The position numbers and the translations under genes were made by a program. From NCBI RefSeq assembly GCF_031143425.1, contig NC_090444.1, positions 1,535,668,782 through 1,535,732,781 of the forward strand: a DNA stretch of 64,000 nucleotides. The letters are read 5' to 3'. Numbering within the stretch: the first letter of the stretch is position 1; each line of letters starts with the position of its first letter. Below the pieces are notes generated by a model, which did not search any database, had not been told where the DNA came from, and saw only the letters and a list, made by a program, of their open reading frames with translations. Positions 33,701 through 45,050 of the stretch are shown here, piece after piece. Source of the stretch: Pleurodeles waltl. Its lineage: Eukaryota; Chordata; Amphibia; Caudata; Salamandridae.

Positions 33701-36700
33701 GGCCGGCAGGCCAGGGAGAGAACTGTATAAGTGGTGCAGGCCATGGGCTCGTCTACTCAAATGTAATAACAGCATTGGCTCTCCTACTCTGCTGTCTTTG
33801 CTTTTAATAATTACGAAGTTTGTTAGCGTCCCAAAGTTGTTTTTCCACTATGTAAATAGCATGCTGCATTACAATTCCCATTTCATTATAGTATTCCTTC
33901 GTCTGAAGTGTGAACATCTTCATATTTATCACCAAATGTTAGGGAAACAGGATTGCTGCCCTTAAATATTTTAGAGTGGTTCAAGCCGATAAGATTGTGC
34001 GATTTCATTAATGCCTGTGAACCTTGGCAAATTTCAGCTTCTTTATTTTTTCCCAATTGTTCCCGGCCGTAGCGAATATTGAAATGGATGTAAACATTCA
34101 CCATGCCTGCGAAGAGGCCACCTACATGTTGGTTTATACATTCAAAGTGGCAAAATGAAAATCCATCAAAGTAGATATGAACCAAATGGCAATACACCAG
34201 GAGTCTATGAAGTTTGTAATGTTTCCGTTCATCATTTTTCTTATTTTTAACGCATATTTTCCCCATGGGAACTCCGAGGTTACATCTAAAGACTACTTCG
34301 TCTGGTACCCACCTTATAACTTAGACTCACCTCTCACCTCCTCAGTGCATACCTGTATCAAATATGTCAGGATCAGTCAGAAATGTGTATGCCGTATATA
34401 CGTTCGCTGTACATAGATTGATTGCGAGACAAAGCTATTAATGAAAAATTAAGCACTTTGATAGTAAACGTGCAGCAGAGCAATGGAGGTCCAACTGCAA
34501 ACTAAAAGCTTTGACCCTTCACCTTGAACTGCTGCAATGGAATGAATATGATCTAGTATATTACCACAGTATTCACCCAACGTTACATTTTCCAACACTC
34601 GGCATCAGTAGCCACTGCAGAATATTCGTATACATTATAAGTTGCTTTAGTATTAAAAAATAATAATTGCTTCCAATACTTGCCCATGGAAATGCTGTAT
34701 CTGCAAAACTGCGTGCTGTCACAACCCCAAAGCTCGGACAAGGGGTAGTTGGTGAGATCTGAAGGGGGAAAGCATGGTCACTGTGATTTGTTTAAAGCAT
34801 TAGTGGGCTCTCTCACTCATACAAACCCTAAGCAGTCGGTGGAAATGAAGGTACATTTATTAAAAATTGTTTCACAGGTTCTCATTTTCTATTGCTAGTG
34901 CCAATATAACTCAATGGCCAGTTTTTAAAATTTGCACATTGGGGTTTTGTATTAAATGCTGCCCGAGAACGGCACACATTGAGTGTGTTCGCCACAATCA
35001 TCGCTGACACAAAAAATGTGTACTTGAGACACGCTAATTCACCCAACACCAAGCTGTAATGTTTCTACCACACACATTCTACAAACACGAATTGACACTG
35101 AGGGAGGACAGCTTGCTTCGGGAATGGCGACACCCCTCTTTTAAATGTTTTCGGTTGAAGTAATACTGTTAGACACGGCCAGAAATATGTGTTTATTTCT
35201 TCTGGTGAAGACCGCGATAGAGTGAAAGATGGCCACACGTGCAGAACGAGCAGTACAGCGAGAAAGCCTGAGCCACCTCAGCGGAAAACTCCAGGACATT
35301 TGTCCTGCTAGAATTATCCAGTCTGCAACGTGCCACGCGACTGCGCTTCACTGAAATCTGAATATAGTGCACGACTCGGTGTCACCAGGCAACGATGGCA
35401 TAGCCCAGATGTCTTCTCACCTGTGTTGTTATACCCTGAAAGGAAATGTTACCTCTCCTTTACAGGTGACTTGAATGTTTAGTCCACCTCTAACGTTCAA
35501 TGGTTCCATATACTTCACCTAAAATAGGTGTTAGTTCATGAAATGAAATAATGGTTGATTCAAAACCCGTACAACGTACTATTATGTTCTTTACATTCAA
35601 TTACTACTTATTCCTTCTGCTGTGTTCTGCACGAAAAAAGCGGGAAATAGCGAAAGATTGCCTCCGGCAGCCTTCTGTTAGGGTTGTCATATCACTCCTT
35701 GCTGACAGGACACGCTACTGCAGAGCTTAGTTTGCCCTTTATAACTCATTGCTGTCAAGTGCATTTGGTCTACCGGTTCACGTGAAGCAAATAAGCGTTA
35801 CCCCGCGCCCAGAGACGGCACTGATTAGCTAATCGAAGTCTTCATTATATACACGGTGTCCAGCTGACATGGACAGTCCACTCGGGACATCTGCAGCAGT
35901 GGTTGGACACCAAAACTTGCTGTTTCTCCACGGGCTAAATAGGATGCTTAGGACCGAAGAGTCACTTGATGACGTGCATAGCGTGCGCAAGGTGCGCGCA
36001 AGTGCCTGCACATAATTACACTACATTCTGCTCTATTACGATCATTCAGGATCACTGCTGCTGAAATACACGTTGTTAGTGTTCACAGAGTCCCATCACT
36101 GACTGTGGTAAACAACACACAAATTATCGCTTACAATAGTAAGATGGCAGTAAAAATTCTGCGTGCACTGCTAGTGACTCCAATTTTCTGAGGATCCTCA
36201 TCACGTGACTAGGATACTTAAAATAGACAGCTTATCGATTTTCTACTACATTAATCATCTTGAGTTTAGCCTGAATTAAGAGTGAGATGCCTCTGATGTC
36301 TAGCAATCCGCCAGTGCATTAATCAAGGTGCCAGGTGTAAGCTAGCACTTGTCAAAAGGAATCCTCCTGAAGATAGTTGGTTCAAAGACATCCGCCTCCA
36401 GTACACAGATGCAACATTCAATTCTAAGGAGGTGGGATTTGATATGAAATTTGCAAGTATTCGGTAATCATATGCTTGTAAAAAATACATAATAGTATAA
36501 ACTATTTTTCAGCGTGTACAACAGTTCGTTATAAGATGCTGATGACACAATTGTTGCCATAAGCAACGGATGCTGTTTGTGACAGCATCTGCATTGATGA
36601 AACAATGTCCTGATTTCTTCTCATTGCATGTCCGTTTATTGGTTAAAATAGGTAAAACTGGCTTGATGAAATCTAACATTCCTTTTCTGACACATAAAAA

Positions 36701-37389
36701 TACAATAAGGGGAAGACAACCTGTTACGACAACATAAGACACATTGCAAACCTTTGAGCTGTTCTTATTTTTCTTCGGAAAACTGCAGCTCTCAGTGTTC
36801 TCATCGATATTTAAAGCTTAAACACAATGTAGGCTACTCACGACATTCTAGAGATGTAATATATTTTATTAACGGTAGGCGCAAAACAAACAATAAGCAA
36901 TTGGATTTTCAATAACACACAATGAAAATAAATTGAAATGTTTTCAAAATGTAGCTACTACAATTTCTCAGTGTGTTGATTCAGAGATGAACCAGCGGGT
37001 CTCACGAACATGCAACATTTTGCAAAACTGCTTTTTGAATGTTTTTTTTATTGTGTTTATTCATTGCATCAGTTAGCCTTGTAACAGAAGTGCTTTACAT
37101 ATTGATAACAGTGGAACATAAGAGGAGGTTCTAAATTGGGTGGCTAACATAAAGAAGATGTAAGGGAAGATGACATTTGGTGGATGGTGACACAAGACAG
37201 ATGTCGACAGATGTACATTTTTTAAACAGTGCATATGTGCGTATTGTAGGAGTTGTCAGCAGGAGTGTGCCTATTCAGACTCTTGCACCTATATCTATAA
37301 GTTTTCTGTAGCAGGGCAGCGCAGCATGTTCCCTTAGTGCTCTGCCCTGCGTCACAGGGAAAGAGCAGGAATGCTCTATTACTTACCAT
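33701..37389. other. Unique-looking intron block, locally CpG-retaining
   Basis: No repeat or exon was recognised in 3.7 kb. CpG is more frequent than in neighbouring sequence, notably 35,200-36,020 (for example GCGTTACCCCGCGCCC and GGTGCGCGCAAG). A small frame at 34,207-34,416 has a signal-peptide-like start but no other support. The block may be old unique sequence or hold regulatory DNA. Confidence 0.3.
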
Positions 37390-37604
37390 TAATCTTCATT
37401 ACTCATGGTCCTGTAGTCCTCGTCCTATTAATTCCTAGTGAGATAATCCTATCTTCCTTACAGAAAAGAAAAAGAACAAATAATGCTGGGAACCCTACCC
37501 TCCCATCCTCTCCCAAACCATCCAAAGAAGGCCAGACCTCGGGAAGTGAGGGACGGTCGTAATGAATGGGACGAGGACAACTGGACTAGAAGTAATGAAG
37601 ATTA
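37390..37604. repeat. Left-end inverted repeat of the T-poor element
   Basis: The 46 bases at 37,390-37,435 (TAATCTTCATTACT, then GTCCT and GTCCTCGTCC) are largely complementary to 37,559-37,604 (GGGACGAGGAC, then GTAATGAAGATTA). The enclosed segment is 123 bases. A further copy of the CCCATTCATTACTAGTGAGA motif follows at 37,650-37,670, so the left end has a repeated foldback structure. Confidence 0.75.
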
Positions 37605-38812
37605 CTTCTAAGTACTAGAGCGTTGCCCCCAGGTCCCTTCAGTCCTCGGCCCATTCATTACTAGTGAGAATCCCTAAGCCAAGACCTGGAAGGATGCCAC
37701 CTCAGAAACAAGAAAAATCAGCACTCCAAAGGGCAACCACAAGCAGCCCAGAAACCACCAAGGAGGGCATTGACCAGGAAACTCTCAGCCAAATAAATGG
37801 TCAAAACCCCCAACAGGGGCAGGAGAAGACAAGCAACAAAGAGAAGCCCAAACAGCAAACAAACAGACAAGATGGAACCAACCCCAAGGCAACCACCACA
37901 GAGCCCACCAGGAAAGGAAACAAACCAACCAAAAAACGTGAGCCGCAGCCCACCAGGACCACAAAACAAATCAAGAGGACCCCACACCAGAAGGAACCAC
38001 AATGGAGAACCCCACAACAGGGACATCTCAAGGAACCGAGAAAACCCCAGCAAGATGGAGCTGGGACAAAAGAAGAGTCACAAAAGAAAGCAAAAGCTTG
38101 TCAAGGAAGAGAGCCCTAACCAGACTGATCCAAAACTCCCCCATGAAGTCCACCACCCAAGAAGAAGGGCAAATAAACAGGAAGATCCTCAGGTTCAACA
38201 GAAAAAGGAAACAAAATCCCAGGGAAAAAACAAGGCAGGTGAAGCACTAAAGAAAGCAAAAGACCTCAAACACCCCCAAGCGAACCCAGCAAAATCAACA
38301 GAACAGGGGAGAAAGATCAAACCAGGCTCCAAACCAAACCATCCCAAACCATCCCAACTGCAAGAGGGGAACTGCAGGGAGGTGAAGCCAGCTGTGAGAC
38401 ACCCCATGAACACAACCAAGGTAACCACACAAGAGGAAATCAGCAAAGCCAAACCTCCCAGACCCCAAGAAGGGGCAGGCAAAAACACCAGAAGCAGAAA
38501 CTGGGAAACTGGCACCCGAAAAGACAAGCAGAAAAAGCCCAAGCAGGCAGAGAGGCTAAAAGAGCACAACAAAGGAGACCCCTTGGAAGCCCCAGCCCAG
38601 ACATAGAGGGCACTCAGGGTGACCCCCAAAACATGGGAACCCTGCTCCAAAAGGGAAAAAGAAGAAGAACCAGGAAAGGCCAGACAGAACAACACCAGCC
38701 AACCAAACGGCCAAAGGTGGCCACCCAGGACTGTCCCACAGACAGCCATCCCCAGCCAGGAAATCCAGTTACAGGGGATATGTGTCCACCAAGAGGGCCG
38801 CAACAGCTAATG

Positions 38813-38829
38813 CCCCCCCCCCCCCCCCC
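38813..38829. repeat. Homopolymer of 17 C
   Basis: An uninterrupted C run lies within the T-poor interior. On the DLGAP-sense (minus) strand it is a run of 17 G. Confidence 0.9.
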
Positions 38830-41100
38830 ACAAAACCCACAAAGGCAGCGACCGATAGGAACAATGAAAAACAACAGAAGGACACTCCGAAAGCACAGAA
38901 CCTAACCGAGCTAGGAAGAGAGATGAAACGAGGATGCATGACAGCCTCCGCACAAAGGGCCCCAAACATGACATCACCCAGTCCACAACAACAGTGAAAG
39001 GCAGGAGAAAACAAAACTGACAGACAAGGCGACCCCAAAAACCAGGGACAGACCGAAGGCACACAGAACCTCAGTCCGAAACGGGCACCCAGACTGCCAT
39101 CAGTATCCAGGGCCGAAGGAGGCCAGCCCAAAACCGGGAAATGGCCAGCAGCACCCAGAGAACCAATGCAAGGGAGCAACAAAACAGCACTCACTGACAG
39201 AAGACCCTTACACCAGAGGACCAGAAAGAAAGCATAGACACAACCCGCACACCACAAGAGGGAGAAGTGCAGCAGAGCCAGAACAGAGGAACCCAGAGGC
39301 AAACGCCAACACCTGGCAGGACTGAAAACCCCAAAACAAAAAGCAGACAGCTGCCATGAAAGACCAACAGCTCATACCCAGCAGGCAGGGAGAACCAATA
39401 CCCATGCAGCCATCCACCCTTCTACTAGACAGCAAAGTCCAAATACAGCTGTGCTGGAGGAACACAGGAGGGAATCCACCAGAAAAACAGAAGCCCAAAG
39501 GAAAAGTAGGGAGCAGACCCCAGCCAGCTAACCCGTAGACAATCAACTCAAAAAAAGTCTGGGGCAGATCCACAACCCCACACCTTTCCCCACAGGTGGC
39601 TCGAGCAACCAAGGAGCTAGGGGAGAAAGAGAAACCAACAGGATGCCGGGGAACAAGGATCCCAAAGGAGCCATGATGCCTCACCTACCCCAAACACACC
39701 CAGGCAGGCAGCATGGAAAACCACCAGTACCCAGACTGGAAAATCAGGAGGGAGACTCCCATACCCAGTAAAACGCACCAAACACACCCATAAGGGGAAG
39801 GCATGCTTGGCAAGCCTCCAGGACCTACTAACAATACCAGCCCCAGCAGCCGAAGGGGACCAGCAGGTAAAAACGTGACCCTTAGAAAAACAAACTGACT
39901 GCACCAAGCAGCCTAGGCAGGCCCAAACCCACCACAGAACAGGAAGGAATACCACAGAAGAACACCCTAGGCGAAAAACGGGGCACATGACCCCCAAAAA
40001 TGGCCAGCCCTGATGGAGAAGAAAGAGAACAAGCACCGGGCCGCCAGTCCCACAGACAGCATAGGAGGCCCACAAAGGGAGAGAGCAAGAAACGGAAACG
40101 GCCCCTGTAGCAAAAAGGGGGAACAGGAAATACCAGCCTTGAAGCCTCCACAACAACAAAGGCCCACATACACTCCAAGAGCCAGAACTCCAGGTGGGAT
40201 CAGAGAAAGCACCCCTCCTACTTGCTGAACAAGAAGAAACAAGTACCTACAGGCACACCCCCAATGAAACAGGACACACCCACAGGGACCCCACCAGGAT
40301 GGGGAGGACCCTGGCATTCAAGACAACACACCCGCAAAGGTGGGACACATTTCCGTGCAGACACAGGGCTATTGACACAGTGGAGCCCATGGCCTACCCA
40401 CTGGCCAGGAGAAGGGCAACTGAACCAAGAGCCCAAAACAAAAAACAGTCTGACCACAACAGGGATGACCACACGGCCCCCAGAAGCCCACAGCTGAGCC
40501 TGCCAAAAAATGCCTCCAGCCTTCCCACCATGCCAGGCCCTTAATGCACCGATTCCATATGCACCCACAGGACATCAGGGGCCCGTGTCCCTCTGACCCT
40601 AACAACCAGAGGGCAAGTACATACACGAGAAACCAGCAACGCCCCGCCCTGAGGGGGAAGCTATAATCCTGGCGTAAGGCACAGAAGGAGAATGCTGTTG
40701 CGAAAAAGCCACCCAGTACCTCATCACCATGCCAGGCACAGGAATTCCACAACAAGCATTGTTTCCATGTGCGTGACACAGTGAGATGGGACACACCAAG
40801 GCCCCATGTCCCACCTCACCCCAACAATCATCACACGTAATCACCAGTAATACTCACTACAGGGGAGCAGCAGCACTTGGCACCCTAGACCCTACACCCG
40901 GACACCATCAGCAACTGCAAGGCGACCAGGCCCCACGTAGCACCACACAACTCCCCCCAAGCCATGCAGGGAGGGAGGCGGGAATCCACCCAGCTGATAC
41001 CCCTGCTCAGCTGGGATGCCAGCCAGTGACGAGAAACGCAACCCAGGAGGAGTCCCAGCCATGCAGGTGCCACCCTCCTTCCTTGTCTAGAACATCCTGT

Positions 41101-41208
41101 CAGCAGACAGAAAAAAGAACAGATGGAATGCTGAGTAAGTACGCCTTATGTACTCCCGGTGGGAGGGAGTCAGAGCATTCCTTGTTCTTTTTTTTCTTTG
41201 TCTGTCAG
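41101..41208. repeat. Right-end hairpin of the T-poor element
   Basis: CAGCAGACAGAAAAAAGAAC and ATGGAATGCTGAG (41,101-41,136) are nearly complementary to GAGCATTCCTTGTTC and TTTGTCTGTCAG (41,173-41,208). The right arm also takes part in the terminal inverted repeat shared with 37,420-37,506. Confidence 0.75.
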
Positions 41209-41289
41209 CGATATATGGTTATCTCACTAGTAATGAATGGGACAAGCGCAGGAGGGACCTGAGGGTGATGCACCACATTTATCCAATAT

Positions 41290-41830
41290 GGTTCATTCCT
41301 GTCCTTTTTCCCTGTGCTGGAGCTCTTTTGGCAGCCTAGCACCAATGCGGGCACTCTTGCACCATGGTGCGAAGGTGCCTGCGTTGCATGTAGGATTGTT
41401 TTTGTGCAGGGAAGCACACCTTCCTGCACAAAACCAATCCTGAGAGGCTTTTTTCTCTATGTGTGCTGCAGAATGCAGCACAAACAGAAAGAGAGAAATA
41501 CAAGGAAAAATAAAGATATTTCTACTTGTTATGACTTTCCTGTGGAGGTATATCTTTTTGGCGCATTCCCAGGTTTTCCAGGTTTGGTAAATGCATAAAA
41601 AACCATGGGAGGTGCATGGGAACACCCACGCAATGCCCATGGAAAACCTTCCTTGCACAGAGTAAGGCAACACAGCGAATTGTGCTGCCTTGACTTTGTG
41701 TGGCTTTGAATGACTTCCATATTTTTGAAGTCATTCAAAGCCACGCAAAGTGGCTTTGCGTGGTATCAAAAATATGACTTAGTGGTTTGCGCCATGCATG
41801 TACCACGTTGTGTAGTGTAAGCATGGCGTA
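41290..41830. mobile_element. Non-autonomous DNA-element-like repeat, copy B
   Basis: This copy matches 8,665-9,208 in the same order (CCCTGTGCTGG, ACACCTTCCTGCACAAAA, AGGCTTTTTTCTCTATGTG, GCATTCCCAGG). It carries about 60 extra bases around 41,340-41,400 that copy A lacks. A tight hairpin at 41,698-41,746 lies near its right end. No coding capacity and no clear target duplication were found. Confidence 0.5.
41698..41746. repeat. 20-bp hairpin arms, 19 of 20 paired
   Basis: GTGTGGCTTTGAATGACTTC (41,698-41,717) faces GAAGTCATTCAAAGCCACGC (41,727-41,746) with a nine-base loop. A third GTGGCTTTGCGTGG word follows at once. Confidence 0.8.
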
Positions 41831-43573
41831 AAGTGCCATTCCAAAACCAGGAGATGAAATTTGATTTCTCAGTTAAATTCAGCAAAGGAGCTATGGGAGT
41901 GGCTGAGAGGTACAGTTTTTCAAAGAACAAGGACAAGAAACTGAAATTAACTGTGCACATTGAGGGTTGAGTACAGTAAGGAGTTGGAAGTTAACTGAGT
42001 TTTTAGAGCACGATGCAGTGTGCGCTGTGACCAGCTGTGGGAAGGCGGTTGAAGTTCTCCCAAGTATAACTTTAATCCCAATGGTAAGTAATCTGTACTG
42101 TGACCTGTGGTTGGCAGACAGCCATTAAGTTTATTGTTAATGTGATTGTATGAATATATCTTGGCAGCTTATAGTGTGTTTATGTTGTGAAATGTATCAT
42201 CCATCAAAAAGGAAAAAACATGTTGGGGGAGTCTCATCACGGGACAGTTCACATCTCCGAAAGCCAGTGCACTGAGTAGGAGCCTGGCTGCATAGAAAGG
42301 GAGATATTGTCAAATTCCTGATATAGGTCAGCTGGAATGCTTCAGGTCTCACGTTGAAGTTACTTTGTATTTCAAGAACCATTGTCTAATATCCAAGAGA
42401 GAGCATTGCATTTTTGTATGAAGGAGTGATGTGATGGAAGAAAACAGAATAACATCTGCGTATTATCCATATATAGATGATAGGAGCAACACAAAGAGGA
42501 AATTATGCCCCCCACTGGAGAGGAGGTAGAGGGTATGGGAATATTGCGTTCTAAATATCACTTATACTTTCGTTGTTTGTTGCAGGGCACCTAAAAGTAA
42601 TTACACTGTTTGGTCATTTAAAACGATCGTGCAGCATAGCAAGAAGTGAAGCATCTTCACGGAAAAGTAACGTGGTGCCATGAATTAGTATGTTGGTGCA
42701 TTACTGTCCTTTCTGTGCATAGACGCTGCATAGAGGCGGTGTGTCATAATAATGACTCTCATGCATGAAGATTGTTTATGACTAGTAAGTTGCTTCTGAT
42801 GTCTGCATAAAATTATCCCTTTATTCTTTTAGCTACAGCTTAGATAACGCCTATTTTTAGCAGAGTGCAGAACAACACTTCCACACAGTTCCCCTGGTTA
42901 CTTTGAAGAGCGGGTGTCATTTCATCAGGAAAATACTTCACATCTACTTGATGCAATAGATATTTCGCCATTAGGGCATTGGATCTGTGTTCCACTATAC
43001 CTTTCACAAAGCCTTTCAGGATCCCGATGACTATCTTATAAATGACTTTCTAAGTTCAAAAGAAAAGGCAATGAAACAAATGGACAACAAATAGTTCGAT
43101 GCTAGAAGGCTGGTACCTTCTTTCTCCCAAACAATTATGAAGAGTTTGATCCTTTAATGCGTTGGCCAAGCCCCAGTTTGTTGATCGAAGTTTCCCTGAA
43201 TACACACTACATCATTGTGTGAGAAAGAACACTGTCCTTTGAGGGTTACCACTGGTCACACTACTGTTTAAACTTTCTGACCCTGACTATAGATTGCTTA
43301 ATTGTGATCATTTTAAAAGTGGACTTAATTTGTTCCAGTGGATCCACATGGATCTATAAAGTTCTTTCAGAAGGATTTATTCCATGGTTAAGAAAAACAA
43401 AACAAAGCCTTGGAGTTGTCCAACAGTTTTAGTTGACTGCTTGTTAGATCTGACATCCTTGGTGTGATATTTCTCCAGACTTTTTCCCCTTCACTGCCCT
43501 ATTTTGCTGAACTCAGTTTTGTTGGCTGTAGGACTCTGTGCACTTTACCTGTCATAACGAGAGGTAAAGTACT
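41831..43573. other. Gene-free stretch, nothing recognised
   Basis: AT-rich intron sequence. I see no motif-bearing frame, repeat end or tandem structure. Confidence 0.3.
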
Positions 43574-43730
43574 GGGCGTAACAAAGCCCCCCACTGCCCC
43601 CACGTTACGGGGGCCTCTGAGCTCCATGGGGTCCCATCAACACAGTACTCTGGCCTGAGAGCTCCTGAATAAGTCCGGATGGGGCTTCTCCGTGTACTTT
43701 GTATTGGGGCCCCTCAAGTTTCGTTACGCT
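43574..43730. mobile_element. Small element-like unit with inverted ends
   Basis: The left end GGGCGTAACAAAGCCCC and the right end GGGGCCCCTCAAGTTTCGTTACGCT are imperfectly inverted (GCGTAAC-AAAG words). The inside is GC-rich, in contrast to the flanks. It may be a SINE- or MITE-like repeat. No target duplication is evident. Confidence 0.35.
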
Positions 43731-43779
43731 ACTCGGTAGAGTGCTTATACTCTCTCCATTAACAAGATAAATCTGGCAA

Positions 43780-45050
43780 ACATCTAATTGCCACATTTAA
43801 TTTACTTATACTTTCCTAGTAAATGGCACTACATGTATTAAGGGACTGTAAAATAAATGCTACCATTGGGTTGCATCACATAATTGTGCCACCCACTGAA
43901 GTAGCACTGTAAAACATGTTTCAGCCCTGCCACCAAAGCCTATAGTGCAGTTTTAAACTACAATTTCGACCTGACAAAATTAACCTTTTGCCAGGCCAAA
44001 ACTTTCCTTGTGAATACTTAAAACATAGGCCCTACAGGCTTGCAGGGTAAGGGGAATGGTATTTAGTAAGTAGGACATGTGCACCTAAGTTTTACATGTC
44101 CTATCAGTAAAAAACTTCTCAAGTCGATTTTTAACTGTAGCATGGCCATCTCGCCCATCAACTAAGACCGGGTTACCTATTACACCTAATAAGTGATAAC
44201 TTCAGTTTGGGAACAGATAAATACGTATTCCATTCATTTGAATTCCAATTTAAAACCATCTTTCAAGTTACTATTATGAAAAAAGCCACTTTTAGAAAGT
44301 TGGCATTTTTCTACCGACATCAAATGCACCTTTCTGCCAGTGACCACGGTCATAAAACCTTGCAAGTCTCTTCCCTGTGGTTCCTTTCAGACATGGGAAC
44401 AAAAAAGGCCTTGAGTATGGGGAAGGATGTTCCTCTCCTGAGCAGGATGGTCTGGGGGTTGTACTCAGCCCTTCCTGAGCTTCAAAAGGTAGCCTGAGGG
44501 CTGTGCCCATGTCCTTTCCGACTGCTAAAGCTGTCTGCCCTGCCACTGACAAACGTTACTCACTCTTAGGCCTGCCTGTCTTTGCCGCTAGACAGATTGG
44601 AGCCAAACCCAGGAAATGGGGAAGGTTAGATCGAGGGGAGAATCCCTCACCTACAGACTGGCACTGAGTATAAGGGTGGCATTCTCAGAACCTCTCAAAA
44701 GAATGCTCCAGGACTTGTGGAAGATTCAGAAGAAAGAATGACCCACTGACTGAAGAAGGAAGACTGGATCTGCTTACCTTGAACCCAGGATCCACAGAAG
44801 TGCCTCAAAGTGTCAGTTGGCTGACCTCCTGTTTGAGCAATAGGCCACAACAAGCTTCCAGAGGCCTTCCTGCAGCAGCCCAGATGACCAGCACCAACTG
44901 GGCCTACCTCAGCCCCAATGCTAGCCTCTGCTGGAGTGAGTCCTGATCCTCAAGAGGTGCCCCCCAGATCCTGACCCGTTAGCTGGCATTAGAGTGAACT
45001 CCTACTTCAAAACAGAGCTGCAGGTGAAAATCAAGAGCACAGCTGTTTGC
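43780..45050 (+). mobile_element. LTR-like repeat related to 17,326-17,772
   Basis: The part 43,780-44,060 shares ordered words with the minus strand of 17,326-17,772: TTTACTTATACTTTCCTAGTAAA, a CATGTTTCAGCCCTGCCAC block, GCAGTTTTAAACT, TTCGACCTGACAAAAT and TGCCAGGCCAAAACTTTCC. The following sequence to about 45,050 has the same GC-richer texture, but its end is not defined. No coding motifs were seen. Confidence 0.45.

Larger units (their letters stand above)
37390..41246. mobile_element. Foldback-type element with T-depleted interior
   Basis: The left arm (37,420-37,506) and the reverse complement of the right arm (41,167-41,246) align along their length: CGTCCTATTAATTCCTAGTG against TGTCCCATTCATTACTAGTG, then GAGATAA, ACAGAAAAGAAAAAGAAC against ACAGACAAAGAAAAAAAAG, AATGCT and CCTCCC. 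Between them lies a ~3.3-kb interior (37,655-40,960) with very few T on the plus strand (1-8 per 60 bases in lines counted by eye). Extra inverted repeats occur at both ends. No protein motif is present. I cannot assign it to a known superfamily; left and right limits may lie somewhat further out. Confidence 0.6.

Noticed and set aside
37797..38606. 269-codon open frame on the plus strand
   Set aside because: It lies in the T-poor interior, where stop codons (all starting with T on this strand) are rare by composition. The product is a lysine/proline/glutamine-rich string without any motif. The minus strand is also open, because it lacks A.
38195..39302. 202- and 177-codon open frames on the minus strand
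   Set aside because: Same compositional cause: A is depleted on that strand, and all stops contain A. The cysteine/valine/leucine-rich translation is what random G/T/C-rich DNA gives.
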